From NCBI GenBank assembly GCA_003427395.1, contig BFEA01000033.1, forward strand, positions 3,351,792 through 3,392,675: a stretch of DNA of 40,884 nucleotides, written 5' to 3'. Shown here one piece after another: positions 11,445-21,678 of this stretch. Positions within the stretch are counted from its first letter, which is position 1. The number at the start of each line of letters is the position of its first letter. Source of the DNA: Chara braunii. Lineage: Eukaryota; Streptophyta; Charophyceae; Charales; Characeae. The translations under genes were made by a program, and so were the position numbers. Below the pieces are notes generated by a model that was given only the letters and a program-made list of their open reading frames with translations, searched no databases and was not told the DNA's origin.

Positions 11445-12505
11445 GGTGCCCCTCCTTCCAGCACATTAGGGAACTGCCCGAAGCGGCCTCAGATCTGGTA
11501 GCAAGCAAGATCCTTTCTCACTGGGCTAGGGTCCCATTGGGTACGCATGCCCCGATTTAGGCCGGCAACCCTAACCTCCTCCCCAAGGGGAAGGAGCCTT
11601 TGTTTCGAGAGAAAAGAACTCTACAATGCATTCGAAAGCTATCTCTGAGATACTGAAAAGAAAAGACAAAGCACAGATGGTCCCTACTCAGCTACAACCA
11701 AATTCAGAATGAAATATGAAAGCATTGTCGAAAGAATAAGCAATGCTAATCAAGATGCTTCACATCCATCCATCAGGTGAGAGAGCAGTCCACAAGCACA
11801 TGACATCAGCCAAGATCACTAAGAGTTGGACAACAACCCCAACACACCCATCACACAATGCAGCGCCATGCACTCACCATGGCAGCCCCCAGTTCCACAA
11901 CACTTTTGTTTGGGCCGGACTCTTCAGATGAAGAACAACTCCCCCCTCTCCTCATGCAGCGCCATGCACTCACCATGGCAGTTCCCAGTTCCACAACACT
12001 TACTTGTTTGGGCCGGACCCTTGAGATGAAGAATAACTTCCTCCTCTCCTCATATGTCCTCCTGACCCAATTGGAAGCCTGTATTTTAGTGTACCTATCA
12101 ACAGGAGGGTCTACTCTACACCAAAGTACACCGTCGTGTCCCACATCGATGTTGAAGACCAATCAGAAACTTGAAGTCGTGCAGTGAAGTTAACCTCCTT
12201 GGAGAGAAACCCTGTAGTCGCTCAATGTCCGCCTCAAGCGTAGAGTCCAGGGGTGAGTCACCACTCACTCTCTCCCTCAAATCACCTCGTACTGACACTC
12301 CCTGTGTCTCACCACCTCAAACATCCACTTGGTCAACCTGGTCATCGTCAATGTTGACCCGACAAGCCCTAGACCAGGTAGGGCAGCTCCCACATACCTC
12401 ACCACCGCTCTTCCAGTCTTGTCCTACCCTGATCCGAGACTAATTGCCCTAGTCAAACTCTGATTAGGGTTAGGGCAACAAATATCTTCTTGCCAGCAAG
12501 TAAGT
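11445..12505 (-). repeat. Gypsy 5' leader/LTR-type repeat, inverted copy at 38.3-39.6 kb
   Basis: Read on the minus strand this matches 38274-39640 read on the plus strand. Shared blocks include ggcatgcgtaccca, ccctactcagctacaacca, gtgagagagcagtccacaa, gatgaagaacaactc and gtctactc..acac..aagtacaccg. In both places it precedes a homologous gag in the correct orientation, so it belongs to the same family. It could be the 5' LTR itself or an untranslated leader. I favour leader because repeat B flanks the whole element, but I cannot settle this. Confidence 0.75.
11861..12052. repeat. 96-bp tandem duplication in the leader repeat
   Basis: Two copies of a unit beginning cagcgccatgcactcaccat, at 11861 and 11957. 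They are absent as a duplication in the 38-39 kb copy, so this arose after the copies diverged. Confidence 0.9.
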
Positions 12506-12733
12506 ACCGCTCCAATGCCAATTGTCACGATTCTAGGTTTCGCAGGGGGGCGCTGCGTTTCGGCTTGCGCAGTAGAGAAGTTCACTCTGCAAGCCACAGC
12601 AGAGGAGCCATTTTTTTCTGTATCCGTGATGTCGTCTCCCATGTGTTTCGTTTTTCTCCTCGTGCGGGGTTTCTGATTCGCTCGCGGTGCTGCATTCAAA
12701 TATGGGCCTGGCTGCGCTACTCACCACACAGTG

Positions 12734-13160
12734 GTGTATCTTTCCATGTTGTGCGAGGAGATTCACTCTCAATTTGCACATTTGGTGAGCAGCGAAGTGA
12801 CACACTATGATGGTGGTGTATCTTTCCATACTCTAGCGGTAGATTCATTCTCAATTTCTGCATTTGGTGATCAGTGGAGTGACAGACTATGATGGCTGTG
12901 TATCTTTCCATGTTCTAGCGGAGGATTCATTCTCAATTTGTGCATTGAGTGAGCAGTGGAGCGAAGCCCTATGAAATAGCGGAAGACTCGTTCTCAATTT
13001 TCCCATTTGGGGAGTTGTGGCGTGGCGGACTATGATGGTGGTGTATCTTTCAATGTTTTCAATTTGCACATCGGGTGAATAGTGGAGTATAATGGCCGTG
13101 TATCCTTCAATGTTCTAGCAGAAGATTCATTCTTGATTTGCACATTCGGTGAGCAGCAGA
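12734..13160 (+). repeat. ~82-bp satellite-like tandem array
   Basis: Units begin gtgtatctttcca at 12734, 12816, 12898, 13041 and 13098. The first two steps are exactly 82 bp; later units carry deletions. A shared core is ctagcggaagattcattctcaatttgcac, written here as a description of two adjacent short blocks. The minus-strand open frames over it repeat MERYTTIIV-like peptides and are by-products. Related monomers occur at 1100-1395 and 31312-31470. Confidence 0.9.
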
Positions 13161-14675
13161 GCGAGGCCGATGTTCGTATATGGGTACATTATACTACATA
13201 GCAAGCCTGCCTCAACGTGGCAGCAGGCTCTTTTCCCCCCACCTTTTGACCATTGGCCTGCCAATCCTTTTGTTATCCCCAGTTTGCGTAAGAATACGAG
13301 TACATGGCCGCACTGTTCGGTCCACAAGGAATGGCCCGTCCTGCATCGTACTGCGTGGTCCAATCCTACCATGTATAAGCAGGATTCAACCTGCGGCCCG
13401 GGGTTGCCACGCCGGGTCCAATTGTATCAATAATAATTATCAACGACAACAATGATTGAATGAACCAGAATCAATCTCTGAATCCTCCCCTTACTGCCAG
13501 CCATTGAAGAAGTCCACCATAGTCATCCTCCACCTCCTCCTACAGGGTTGAGCTGGTGGCTATGGCGGACCATCGGAGCTAGGCTCCGATGTTCAAAAGA
13601 CAATACAAATCTACGATGTGTCTCCCACTACGGCCATCATGTGTCATTCTATCCCCGGAGTCTTCTTCACAAGTATCACCCCACTTGGGGCCTCCCAGGT
13701 ACAGTGCCAACCACGAAGATGAAGATGCATACCACCATAGCCAAGGTAAGCTTCCCTCCTCCTCCTTCTCCTCCTCCCTCAGCACTCCTCCTTGGTCCTC
13801 TCCACCATCGCAACGGTGGAAGGCCAAGCCCACCTTCGTCCTCACCCAGCGCTGCTTCAGCTGGGTGGTCGCTCCAGCAGTGTGCCTCAAAGCGGCACGC
13901 TCACAAATGAGGCGGAGCGCTTCGCTTCCTCACTTGATATGCTGGTTAAGTGCCTCCTCGTGCGGTTGCTTCCAGGCTGTGTGGCCTCCAAGTCTGCCCG
14001 GTACCCCCATATTTTGGAGGGAACATCATTGCAGTATGGTATTCCCCTCCGCAGGCCGTAGACTCAGACTATTGGACCAGTGACTTTGCCTCTAAGCCTA
14101 CCGGACTCCTAAATTCTACCTCGGCCTACAAAGGTACTACCATTTTGTCTTGTTCTGCCTACCTACGCTGCTCGAGCGTTTTCAGCCTCCACAGGTCTTC
14201 CCTATACTAATACCCCGCTGCACCCGCATAGAGTACCAGGCCCACGGGCCTTCCCAGCACGCAAAAAAAACAGCGGGTCACACACACACACACACACACA
14301 CACACATGCAATGCAGTGCTTCCACAGTCCACACTGAACCGGTCCTGTCCGGTCTGTAGGGGTGGTCACTTACCATAGGCAATAGCTGCTCCTTGACTCA
14401 TGCAACACTAACCGACCTCATGTGGGATTCTAAAGTAGTCTGTTCGAGCGGTGAGTATTTAGAATTCAGCAACGTCCGTCATATACCTCTCCCCTGCCCT
14501 TGCATGCCATACTCTATCCTGCCCTTCACACATTTCTCTCCTGCCGTTTGCACTCCACCTCCCCCTACCCCACACTCCTATGGAACTCTGGCTTCTATCC
14601 CTTTCCCTCCAACCTCCTCTTTTTTGCTACTAGCAAATACATACGAGTGAGCATCGTTAAGAGAACAGGCGATAT

Positions 14676-14802
14676 GAAGATCTGAAGTGAAATGAACAGG
14701 AGTATGAAGACGAAGGACAGACACAAAGACTAAGTATAAGCTGAAGATCTGAAGTGAAATGAACAGGAGTATGAAGATCTGAAGTGAAATGCACAGGAGC
14801 AT
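14676..14802. repeat. 30-bp tandem repeat
   Basis: The unit gaagatctgaagtgaaatga plus caggagtat starts at 14676, 14743 and 14773. It lies within the ~780-bp insertion in the right LTR candidate. Confidence 0.9.
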
Positions 14803-14828
14803 ACCTTGACTCTGCCTTCTGTCATAAT

Positions 14829-14932
14829 GTGCAAGTGGGCCATTCAGGCACATGGGGATGTGGGCAGCTGCCGCTTAACCACAATCATCGTGGGCAGCCT
14901 TGTACGTGCAAGGCATAGTAAAAGAGGATTTG
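14829..14932 (+). repeat. ~104-bp module shared with the PLE-like 3' flank
   Basis: Strong similarity to 36038-36141: both contain caagtgggc, ggcaca.ggggatg.gggcagct, agcctt.tacgtg and aaagagga in the same order. It lies in the insertion within the right LTR candidate. It may be a 3'-end fragment of the retroelement family at 31.8-36.2 kb, or an independent small repeat. Confidence 0.7.
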
Positions 14933-15257
14933 TTGCCTCAAAGAAACCCCAGCAAAATACAGTTCTAAGTGATCCTATTATATGATTCATGTTGCTTGCT
15001 ACAGAGGTGAAATTCTTTAACTGTTGGGCTGGCTCAACTCGAATCTACTCATCTGGGTGGAATAGGGGCTGTTGTGGTGGAAATTTAAAACACACATGCA
15101 ATCATGCAGGCAGGCAACCACACGGAAACTTAGCAGTCATGCACACACACACATATTCAGAAATCTCAGCAGAATACGGAAATCTCATCAAGTCGGTTAC
15201 ACGAGCAGCAATACTGAGAAAAACAGCAGGTTTCTCAGTCTGAGATTTTGCAGGTCA

Positions 15258-15875
15258 TGATGATAATAATAACAAATGAAGCAGCCACAGAAAGAAGAAA
15301 GACTGGAAAGGTTGGGTATTTTGGAGCACAGTGAGAGGGGCGGAAAAGAGAAACAAAATATGAGTGTTTCAAATGGCAGAACCTGGAGCTGTCATCTATT
15401 GCAACAGGTAAAACATGGCACTTCCCATCTAGCCAAAGCTTTCCACGAATCCACGTGCATTTTTTCCTGGTTTGTGGCAGTTATGCGGTCTAAATAGAGG
15501 GTTGGGATTCTGAGCATGTGTACTTGCTAGATGACAAAGTACCTTCTCCATCCCCTCTTTAAAGCTCTAGCAAACACTGTAAAGTTGTGTAAACTGATAA
15601 TACTATCACAATAGTCGTAAACCTACAGATAGACTGAGGCCAAACAGGCTTCATCTCACGTACGCTCATTATTGATGAGTTGATGGAAAATGACGAAAGG
15701 GAAAGGTAATTCAAAAATTGTTTAATTGCAAAATGGGAAGACAAAGTGCAGGTTAGTTCCCAAAATTGCAGCTTCGGTATAAAAGTTAATAACATTATAA
15801 GTTTTTATGACACATAAAACAAAGCAAAGGTTTGTTCAAGAGGCACATGTTACTGACAAAAAAGCAGACCCAGGT
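15258..15875. other. Unassigned DNA
   Basis: No gene or repeat recognised; short open frames only. Confidence 0.35.
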
Positions 15876-15951
15876 TGCATGTCAACAGACAGGCCTCTCC
15901 CTCTCCCTTCTTTTCTGTGTATGTGTGTGTATGTATGTATAAGCGAGAAAG

Positions 15952-16260
15952 ATGCTCTTCAGTACAAGTCGTACTTCGAACTACAACCCCCCAGGCGAAG
16001 ACCATGTACACGGACTTGAAGACGATTCCCACACAACTCCCCACCAAGTGGAAACGGAGTCGACTGATGACAATGAACAGACAAGACAACCAGGCAAAAA
16101 GCAGCGAGACAAAAGGCAACACAGGCTGGAAGGCATGGGAGGTGGCAGGACAGACCACACAGAAGTGCACAAGGCAAGGAAAAGGCAACAAGCAGCAGGC
16201 AAGCAAAGTACAAGTACAAAAAACAGAAGAGCGAAAAAAATAAAAGCTGATCATGAAAGA

Positions 16261-16266
<6 letters not shown>
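15952..16266 (+). CDS. Basic Lys/Arg/Gln-rich ORF ending at a poly-A tract
   Basis: A 104-codon open frame whose product becomes strongly basic and polar toward its end (for example HKARKRQQAAGKQ and NRRAKKIKADHERL). I do not recognise a family. The stop codon TAA merges directly with the A tract at 16265-16330. This could be a retroposed 3' end (LINE/SINE-like or processed transcript) or a coincidence of A-rich sequence. An overlapping frame (15875-16243) is also open, which weakens the coding claim. Low confidence that it is expressed. Confidence 0.25.

Positions 16267-16330
<64 letters not shown>
16265..16330 (+). repeat. Poly-A tract, 66 bases
   Basis: Uninterrupted A run following the basic ORF. 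The Phe-rich minus-strand open frames here are artefacts of this tract. Confidence 0.97.
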
Positions 16331-16331
<1 letters not shown>

Positions 16332-16470
16332 ATAAGAAGCTGGTGGAGACGGGAACAGGGGATGGGAGGCATGGAGTGGGGCCACTAAAATGAGAAACGA
16401 GTTTTTTTGACAGTAGGACAATAACAGACTCGGAATAGAATCTAGGCAAAGGGTACAGAGTCTACAGACG

Positions 16471-16596
16471 ATAGGATGGGGCCTTTGGGATGGTAAAGGG
16501 TGTGAAAGGCTTTCATAGGAATAGGATAGGCTGATGGGATGGGGCCTTTGGGACGATAAAGGTTGTGAAAGGCTTATATAGGAACAGGATAGGCTG
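16471..16596. repeat. 63-bp tandem duplication
   Basis: Two copies, starting at 16471 and 16534, of a unit beginning at.ggatggggcctttggga and ending aggataggctg. Confidence 0.88.
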
Positions 16597-16599
16597 TAT

Positions 16600-18169
16600 G
16601 TGTGAGGTAGACCTCTGCAGGATTGCAGTAGGCAGATATTAAGCAAGGCTGGATTGACATATAAACAGTTGATGATTGGCAAGCGGCCTCAGGGACTGCC
16701 CTGAATGCCCCCTACCCACGCCAAGCCCCCATGGGATTTCCCTACTGTGTGTCTGGGTGCTGCTAGTAAGCCCCCCGGCCAGTAGGGCAATCCACCATGG
16801 AGGGGCAAAGCTTTCTTTTTTTTGGGGGGGAGGGAAGGGGCGCAGAAGCTGCCCCCCCTTGTGCAGGCGGCTAGGGCCACAAGGGTTAGGCTGACCCTCC
16901 TATCTTCTATTCTCCCCACTGTCTTTGTACAAACATGCTTGCTGTGGATAACTAACCGGACTGTTCCCCCCCAGAATAGAAGGGGCCTGCATGATTCTTT
17001 TATAATAAAAAAAAAAGAAAGACAGAAAGATTGTTTCGTCGGAGTTACACCAACTCATCAGGAAGCTGAACCCTCGACAATCTGCGGGATCCACATATTG
17101 ATGGTTTGGGTCATGAACCCTTTGACCCATGTTGAAGGCATACTGTCCACAATTGGAATACAGCAGCAGGCAACAACTCAGCGAAGCTCCAGGCAACGCT
17201 GCCAGAGCAACCCAACTGCTCAACCCCAAAAACGACTGCAAGGAACGACAAGGCAAGCGAACGAGCAGCACAGCAACATCGCAGCGAAGCACAAAGCAAC
17301 ACCAACACAGAAGCCACACTGCACGGCACACAAGCAGGACACATGGACGGCAAGGCAAGCGGATGGGCAGCAGGGCAGCAGCGCAACAGAGCACAAGGCA
17401 ACACCAAAACCACAGCCACAACACAGCAGCTTGCCAAGAATGACATACGATTAAGCAGCACGGGCAGCAATGCAGCAGCAGAGCGCAGACGAGGCAGTCT
17501 ACACATCCAACACGGAGCAAAGCAGCACATGACCTACTCACATCACGTGTGAACCCCGAAGACTGTTGGTTCCCACCACCCGCTGAGCCAGGGAGTGACT
17601 ACAACGGACGTCTGTCATCACCCATAGGCCATATGCACCACACAGACATCATGAACAGACCAGCTCCCCTAAGAGTCCTGCAGGCACTCCAAACAGCGGA
17701 TCGCCTACTGTTTAAGAACAAACAACAATAGAAAGACAGAGATACATAAAACTGATTGTGTGTATGTGTGTGTGTGTTGCAAGCCGTTCATCAAAGGAAC
17801 CCTATTTTCTTTTCCTCCGTCAAGTTATACGGAAATTGTTATCATCTGTTTGACAAAATTTGTTTCTTGCAAGTTTCTACCTTACTCAAATCCTCCTGCA
17901 ATGCCGAAAAATAATTGCGAAGTTGGACATGTTTTTGTTGTTAAGCGCCAAGTGTCTACACACCCATCTGTCTTAAGGGCATGCTCGAATGCTCTATAAT
18001 ACATGTGTTTCATGTTGCTCTCTTACAGATATCTGTCCATTGCCAGGTGGGAGATATAGGTGGAGAAGAGGGGAGGGGAAAGAAGGAAGAAGGGAAGGGC
18101 AGAGTAAGAAGGAGGCTCAGGAGATGGAGAGAGAAAAAGGAACAAGCTGGTCTGTCCGTCAAGGCACAT
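16600..18169. other. Unassigned DNA with a CAG/CAA-rich block
   Basis: From 17150 to 17510 the sequence is rich in CAG, CAA and GCA. It contains an imperfect ~103-bp repeat (ggcaaggcaagcg at about 17250 and 17351). Overlapping open frames in several phases reflect composition, not a recognisable gene. 17760-17780 is a short GT repeat; 18060-18140 is purine-rich. Confidence 0.4.
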
Positions 18170-18785
18170 AACAAACTAGTACTAAGGCAAGGTGACTAAT
18201 GGGTGAGTTGCGGAATGGGCAAGGCAAGGGGCAATATGTAGATTATGGTAGATGGCCTTGGGACAGTCAGGGGAGGAACGGTTTGGATGCTGCATAGGAA
18301 AGCAGTGGATCCGTTCATCACAGGTATGCTATAAGGTCTTCATGAAATACACTTAATTCCAAACATCATCCGACATGCACACTTGATTGCGATGAGAACA
18401 CACTTGATTGTACGCAGATCATCGTAACAAACTAGCACAAAGGTAAGGTGGCCGATGGGCTGAGTTCTGGAATATGCACAAGAAATGCAACATGGTGGTT
18501 ATTGAAGATGGTCGTGGGGACAGGCAGGAGAGGACTAGCACAAAGGTAAGGTGACGGATGGGGTGAGTTGTGGAATATGCACAAGAAAGGCAACATGGTG
18601 GTTATGGGAGATGGTCATGGGGACAGGCAGGAGAGGAACAGTTTGCATGCTACATAGGGAGGCAGCGTATTCATTCAGCACATGTATACTATAAGATCCT
18701 CATGAATTTCGTTTAGTTCTGAACGTCTTTCGAACATACACACTTGATTGAGATGAGGTCCCACTTAGTTGTACACGTCACACAA
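18170..18785. repeat. ~255-bp tandem repeat, about 2.4 copies
   Basis: Unit A is 18170-18425. Unit B is truncated (18426-18531). Unit C is 18532-18785. Shared landmarks are actag.a..aaggtaaggtg, tggaatatgcacaagaaa, ggcaacatggtggttat, gacaggcaggagagga and cacacttgattg.gatgag. No coding potential seen. Confidence 0.88.
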
Positions 18786-18789
18786 AACT

Positions 18790-19398
18790 TGAATTGATCA
18801 CCCACAATATATAACCGTCGATGAAACAATGAGAGACTTATCCGGAACTTTGGTCCCTGATACCACTCAGCACGACATGCAACATGCAACAATCGGCCTG
18901 AGGGAAAGAAAAAAAAAAAACACATCTAGTGAACAGCAAGATCTCACTTCTGGTTCCATGTAGCAACCAAAATTTGACAAATGAATTCTGAATAGGAATT
19001 GCTTCGTACCTGTGACTTTTGACGAGCTACAGCTACCCCAGGCTTACCCGGTCTGTGGTAGCAAAAGTCTAGATTCTACCGGCCTCGAGGAGCCCGGCCT
19101 GAGCCAACAACGTTTCCATAACAGGTTCTGTCACTTCCGTGCCTGAACCTCGGCAGGACCAAAAGAGAAAATAAGTTTAAATAACTTGAAATACAGCAAA
19201 TACGTAGGTTTGTTGCACGTCTTAGTCCCACCACCCCCGACAGTCCTTTCCTATTCGCTTTTTTTCCCTTTTCAAAATTCAAACAGCTTTGTTCTTTTCT
19301 TTCCAAACTAAGCTGTATTCTTCTCTCAAATTCACCTTTTACTACGTACCTACCACTACTCCTAAGGCTATACAGGGGACCCCTCCAAGGATAGCTAC
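18790..19398. other. Unassigned DNA
   Basis: No recognised gene. The minus-strand open frame 19405-19076 begins just beyond the candidate donor site at 19398 and looks like intron sequence read through. Confidence 0.3.
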
Positions 19399-19577
19399 CT
19401 TGCAATGAAGGGGTTGCGTGTTGCCGCCTGCCCTAACAGCAGTAGTCGGGGAGAAGGGTGGGGCCGTGGTGGGGCCTGGCTAACACAAGGACCGAGCGTT
19501 TTGCCAGTAGCTGCACCTCCCTTTTCTTCTTCCCCGACCACCATCAAATAGGTCTCTGAGAACGTTATGAGCTTCGA
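19399..19577 (-). other. Possible exon of an unrecognised gene
   Basis: On the minus strand CTTTTCAG precedes the segment, and it ends GCAAG followed by GTAGCT. These are reasonable splice acceptor and donor sites. The interval is open in one frame throughout (begins SKLITFSETYLMVVG, ends ATRNPFIA). I recognise no family. It may belong with the segments at 20000-20651 on the same strand. This is inference from splice signals and an open frame only. Confidence 0.25.
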
Positions 19578-19999
19578 CTGAAAAGAGAAAAAAATTCATT
19601 TAGAATCACAAAACTTCAAAAGCTGGCTGAAGTCTATGGTACAAAACATTGCAGAATTGAGAATCCGTCTTCGTGTTTTCTCTCGAGTTGCCTCTGCACC
19701 AAGATAATGTTGGGTCTTCCTCTTCGATGTTGCACAAGCCTCTGCGCCGAGATTCTGTCGATGTCCGCATACCCATTCATGGTGGGAGGATGCACTTTCC
19801 TCTTGACTGCGAGTTTTGACCCGTGGAAGGCATCATTTTGGAGATGTGAAACACAGGACAAGCCTACAGATGAGGTGGCATGTCCACAAGCTAAGGTCCA
19901 TTTGGGTCACCAACAACATGCAATATCTTACATGTTGTAGCGCCAGTTACTTAGCACCTTTCTGCAGACACCTTCAACTGCAAATCTGTCCGTGCTCAC

Positions 20000-20651
20000 C
20001 CGTACAAGGTCTTCCAACCTTAACATAGTGAGGGTGGTGGTGCTTGTCGGCTTGATTAGCCATTGCTAGTGCACCTTCGTACTCCTGATAGCTTGCCAGA
20101 GCTCTGCAACAAAATGTACAATGAATTTGAATGAAATTGAATGAATGCTAGTGCTCGAGGAAGATATTTCAGCAGCTGGTCTGGGACTAGAAAGTCCACA
20201 GTCATGAGAGGGTTCTGTCCTCGATGCAGCTCAGCAAGTGTACACATGGTTACAAGGTGCAGATGGCTGTTGTAAACACCAGCTGTCTTGGCGAAGATTA
20301 GGTCGCAATCAGTCTGATCGGCCCGCATCAGATGTTGCAGGTCCTGCTGTTCAATCTTGTCCATTCTCTTTGTGTGTTAGTTCCTCTTTGGATTGTGTTG
20401 AAGTCGTATTGAGCTTGGTGTTGGCGAGTTCCATCAGATTCTGCCACTATTCTCTTGTGGATCAGGTGTCTCTGTGGCTTACAATGTCTGACGGAAACCG
20501 GACGTCCCAAGCTCAAGTACCAGCAAAGAGCCAAGCAATCTCCTTCAAACCAAGCAGTGTCCAGATAGGCATCCACCAGTTTGGCATCGGAGCAGACCAA
20601 AATTGAAGAAAGACCGATTCGCTCAGTCTGATTGAGCAGATAGAAGATTGC
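20000..20651 (-). other. Exon-like segments of an unrecognised gene
   Basis: Three minus-strand segments read like real protein. 20651-20483 (AIFYLLNQTERIGLSSILVC, ends before GTAAGC). 20343 to about 20140 (DLQHLMRADQTD, HLVTMCTLAELHRGQNPLM, LLKYLPRAL). 20103-20000 (ALASYQEYEGALAMANQADK, preceded by TTTTGTTGCAG and followed by GTGAGC). The first and third have good splice signals. The middle segment has no clear donor and only a weak acceptor. The overlapping plus-strand frame lacks such signals. Family unknown; possibly a host gene with short introns, or a decayed one. Confidence 0.35.
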
Positions 20652-21040
20652 CTGTTTAAGTGGTCTGCGCTGATTGATGGATGCATGAATGGGTGGATGG
20701 ATGGATTGATTCATGACCAAATTTTTTTTCCCGAAATCGTAATTTCTTTTTTTCGACTATTCAATTTTGTAATCAAATACTCTTTTTCTTTCAGGGAGAA
20801 TCTTTTTTTTTCTTTTTTTTTTTTAACATCGTGGGAGGGCCTACTGCCCCGTGGTGGTAAGAACTATGGGGCCAAGGCCCTCTTGCGGATGGCTCCGTTC
20901 TATTGGTGGGGAGAAGCACCTGCCGTAAACCGGGTCCGGCATCTCTTACAGAGAAGTTTAGCAATCCCTGGGAGCATTGAGCATTAGCCAGTTTCGTTTA
21001 TGACATCCCAGTATTCCCTTTTGCAGCTTGGTCTTGGCTA

Positions 21041-21145
21041 CCGTCTTCACCCGAATAGAAAGCCCCGTCATTATCGCTGTATCTGGACTGAAAATTGCAC
21101 CAAATACGGCTATCATGACCGGGCGTTCTATTCGGGTGAAGACGG
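21041..21145. mobile_element. MITE copy 1, 105 bp, TA target site
   Basis: Terminal inverted repeats CCGTCTTCACCCGAATAGAA and its reverse complement TTCTATTCGGGTGAAGACGG are perfect over 20 bp. The element is flanked by TA on both sides (21039-21040 and 21146-21147). It has no coding capacity. TA target duplication fits the Tc1/mariner/pogo superfamily (known property of that group). The second copy is at 30294-30398. Confidence 0.88.
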
Positions 21146-21165
21146 TAGTGACCTGCCTTGACTAA

Positions 21166-21447
21166 CCCACCCCAGCCGGTGCTGTCTAGTAGAAATCGGC
21201 GTGTCTGGCCGGACTGTAAAGCCTATGACCAGGATATGTTTGCGCTCAGAGCCGCATCATCCTGCTCTAAACCTTAAACCCTAACCAACCTGAGCCTCTT
21301 CTTAATCCCACCCCAGCCGGTGCTGTCTAGTAGAAATCGGCGTGTCTGGCCGGACTGTAAAGCCTATGACCAGGATACGTTTGCGCTCAGAGCCGCATCA
21401 TCCTGCTCTAAACCTTAAACCCTAACCAACCTGAGCCTCTTCTTAAG
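21166..21447. repeat. 141-bp near-identical tandem duplication
   Basis: Unit starts cccaccccagccggtgctgt at 21166 and 21307. The copies differ by a T/C in ggata(t/c)gtttgcg and little else. Each ends with aaaccttaaaccctaacc, a telomere-like phrase that is too short to call telomeric. Confidence 0.93.
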
Positions 21448-21678
21448 CCCGAACAACCTGAGCCCCGCCCCTGGCCGGGCTCGTCCTGCCTACAGCCAGA
21501 ACTGTTTTGGTTGTTCCAAACTCTAAACCCTAGCAATCCTGAGCCTCTCCCTCCCGGGCACCCTTCCCTAGTGAAAGTCTTTTCATTGTTGCACAACTGT
21601 GAATTTTTTAAACTGTTGTGCTACTCTATCTGCTTCGGAATTAAGGACGCTTGCTGTTACTTCCAAAATTCAATCGAT

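Larger units (their letters stand above)
4880..15257 (-). mobile_element. Decayed Ty3/gypsy LTR retrotransposon (element 1)
   Basis: Reading the minus strand from right to left, the order is gag (from 10759), aspartic protease, reverse transcriptase, RNase H and integrase (ending near 5860). This is the canonical Ty3/gypsy order. The block is flanked by a same-orientation repeat pair, at 4880-5780 and about 13423-15257, that I interpret as diverged LTRs. Every domain has stops or frameshifts, so the copy is dead. Its gag is clearly related to the gag at 39990-40760. The LTR assignment is inference; the domain order is read directly. No target-site duplication was found. Confidence 0.75.
13423..15257 (-). 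repeat. Candidate 5' LTR of gypsy element 1 (repeat B, right copy)
   Basis: This is the direct-repeat partner of 4880-5780. The match runs from tcaac.acaacaatgattgaatga (13440) to the cgggccttcccagc block (14240) and resumes from about 15088 to tttgcaggtca at 15257. About 780 bp between 14305 and 15085 has no partner in the left copy and is probably an insertion. Read on the minus strand the repeat ends near ATTGATACA. It is followed by TTGGACCCGGCGTGGC, which could serve as a primer-binding site, though I cannot match it to a specific tRNA. LTR status is inference. Confidence 0.5.

Noticed and set aside
15850-16682. Long minus-strand frames with runs of Phe
   Set aside because: Produced by the 66-base poly-A tract; no motif on either side.
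21270-21425. Telomere-like aaaccttaaaccctaacc
   Set aside because: Only about two degenerate CCCTAAA-like units, duplicated as part of the 141-bp tandem; too short for interstitial telomere.
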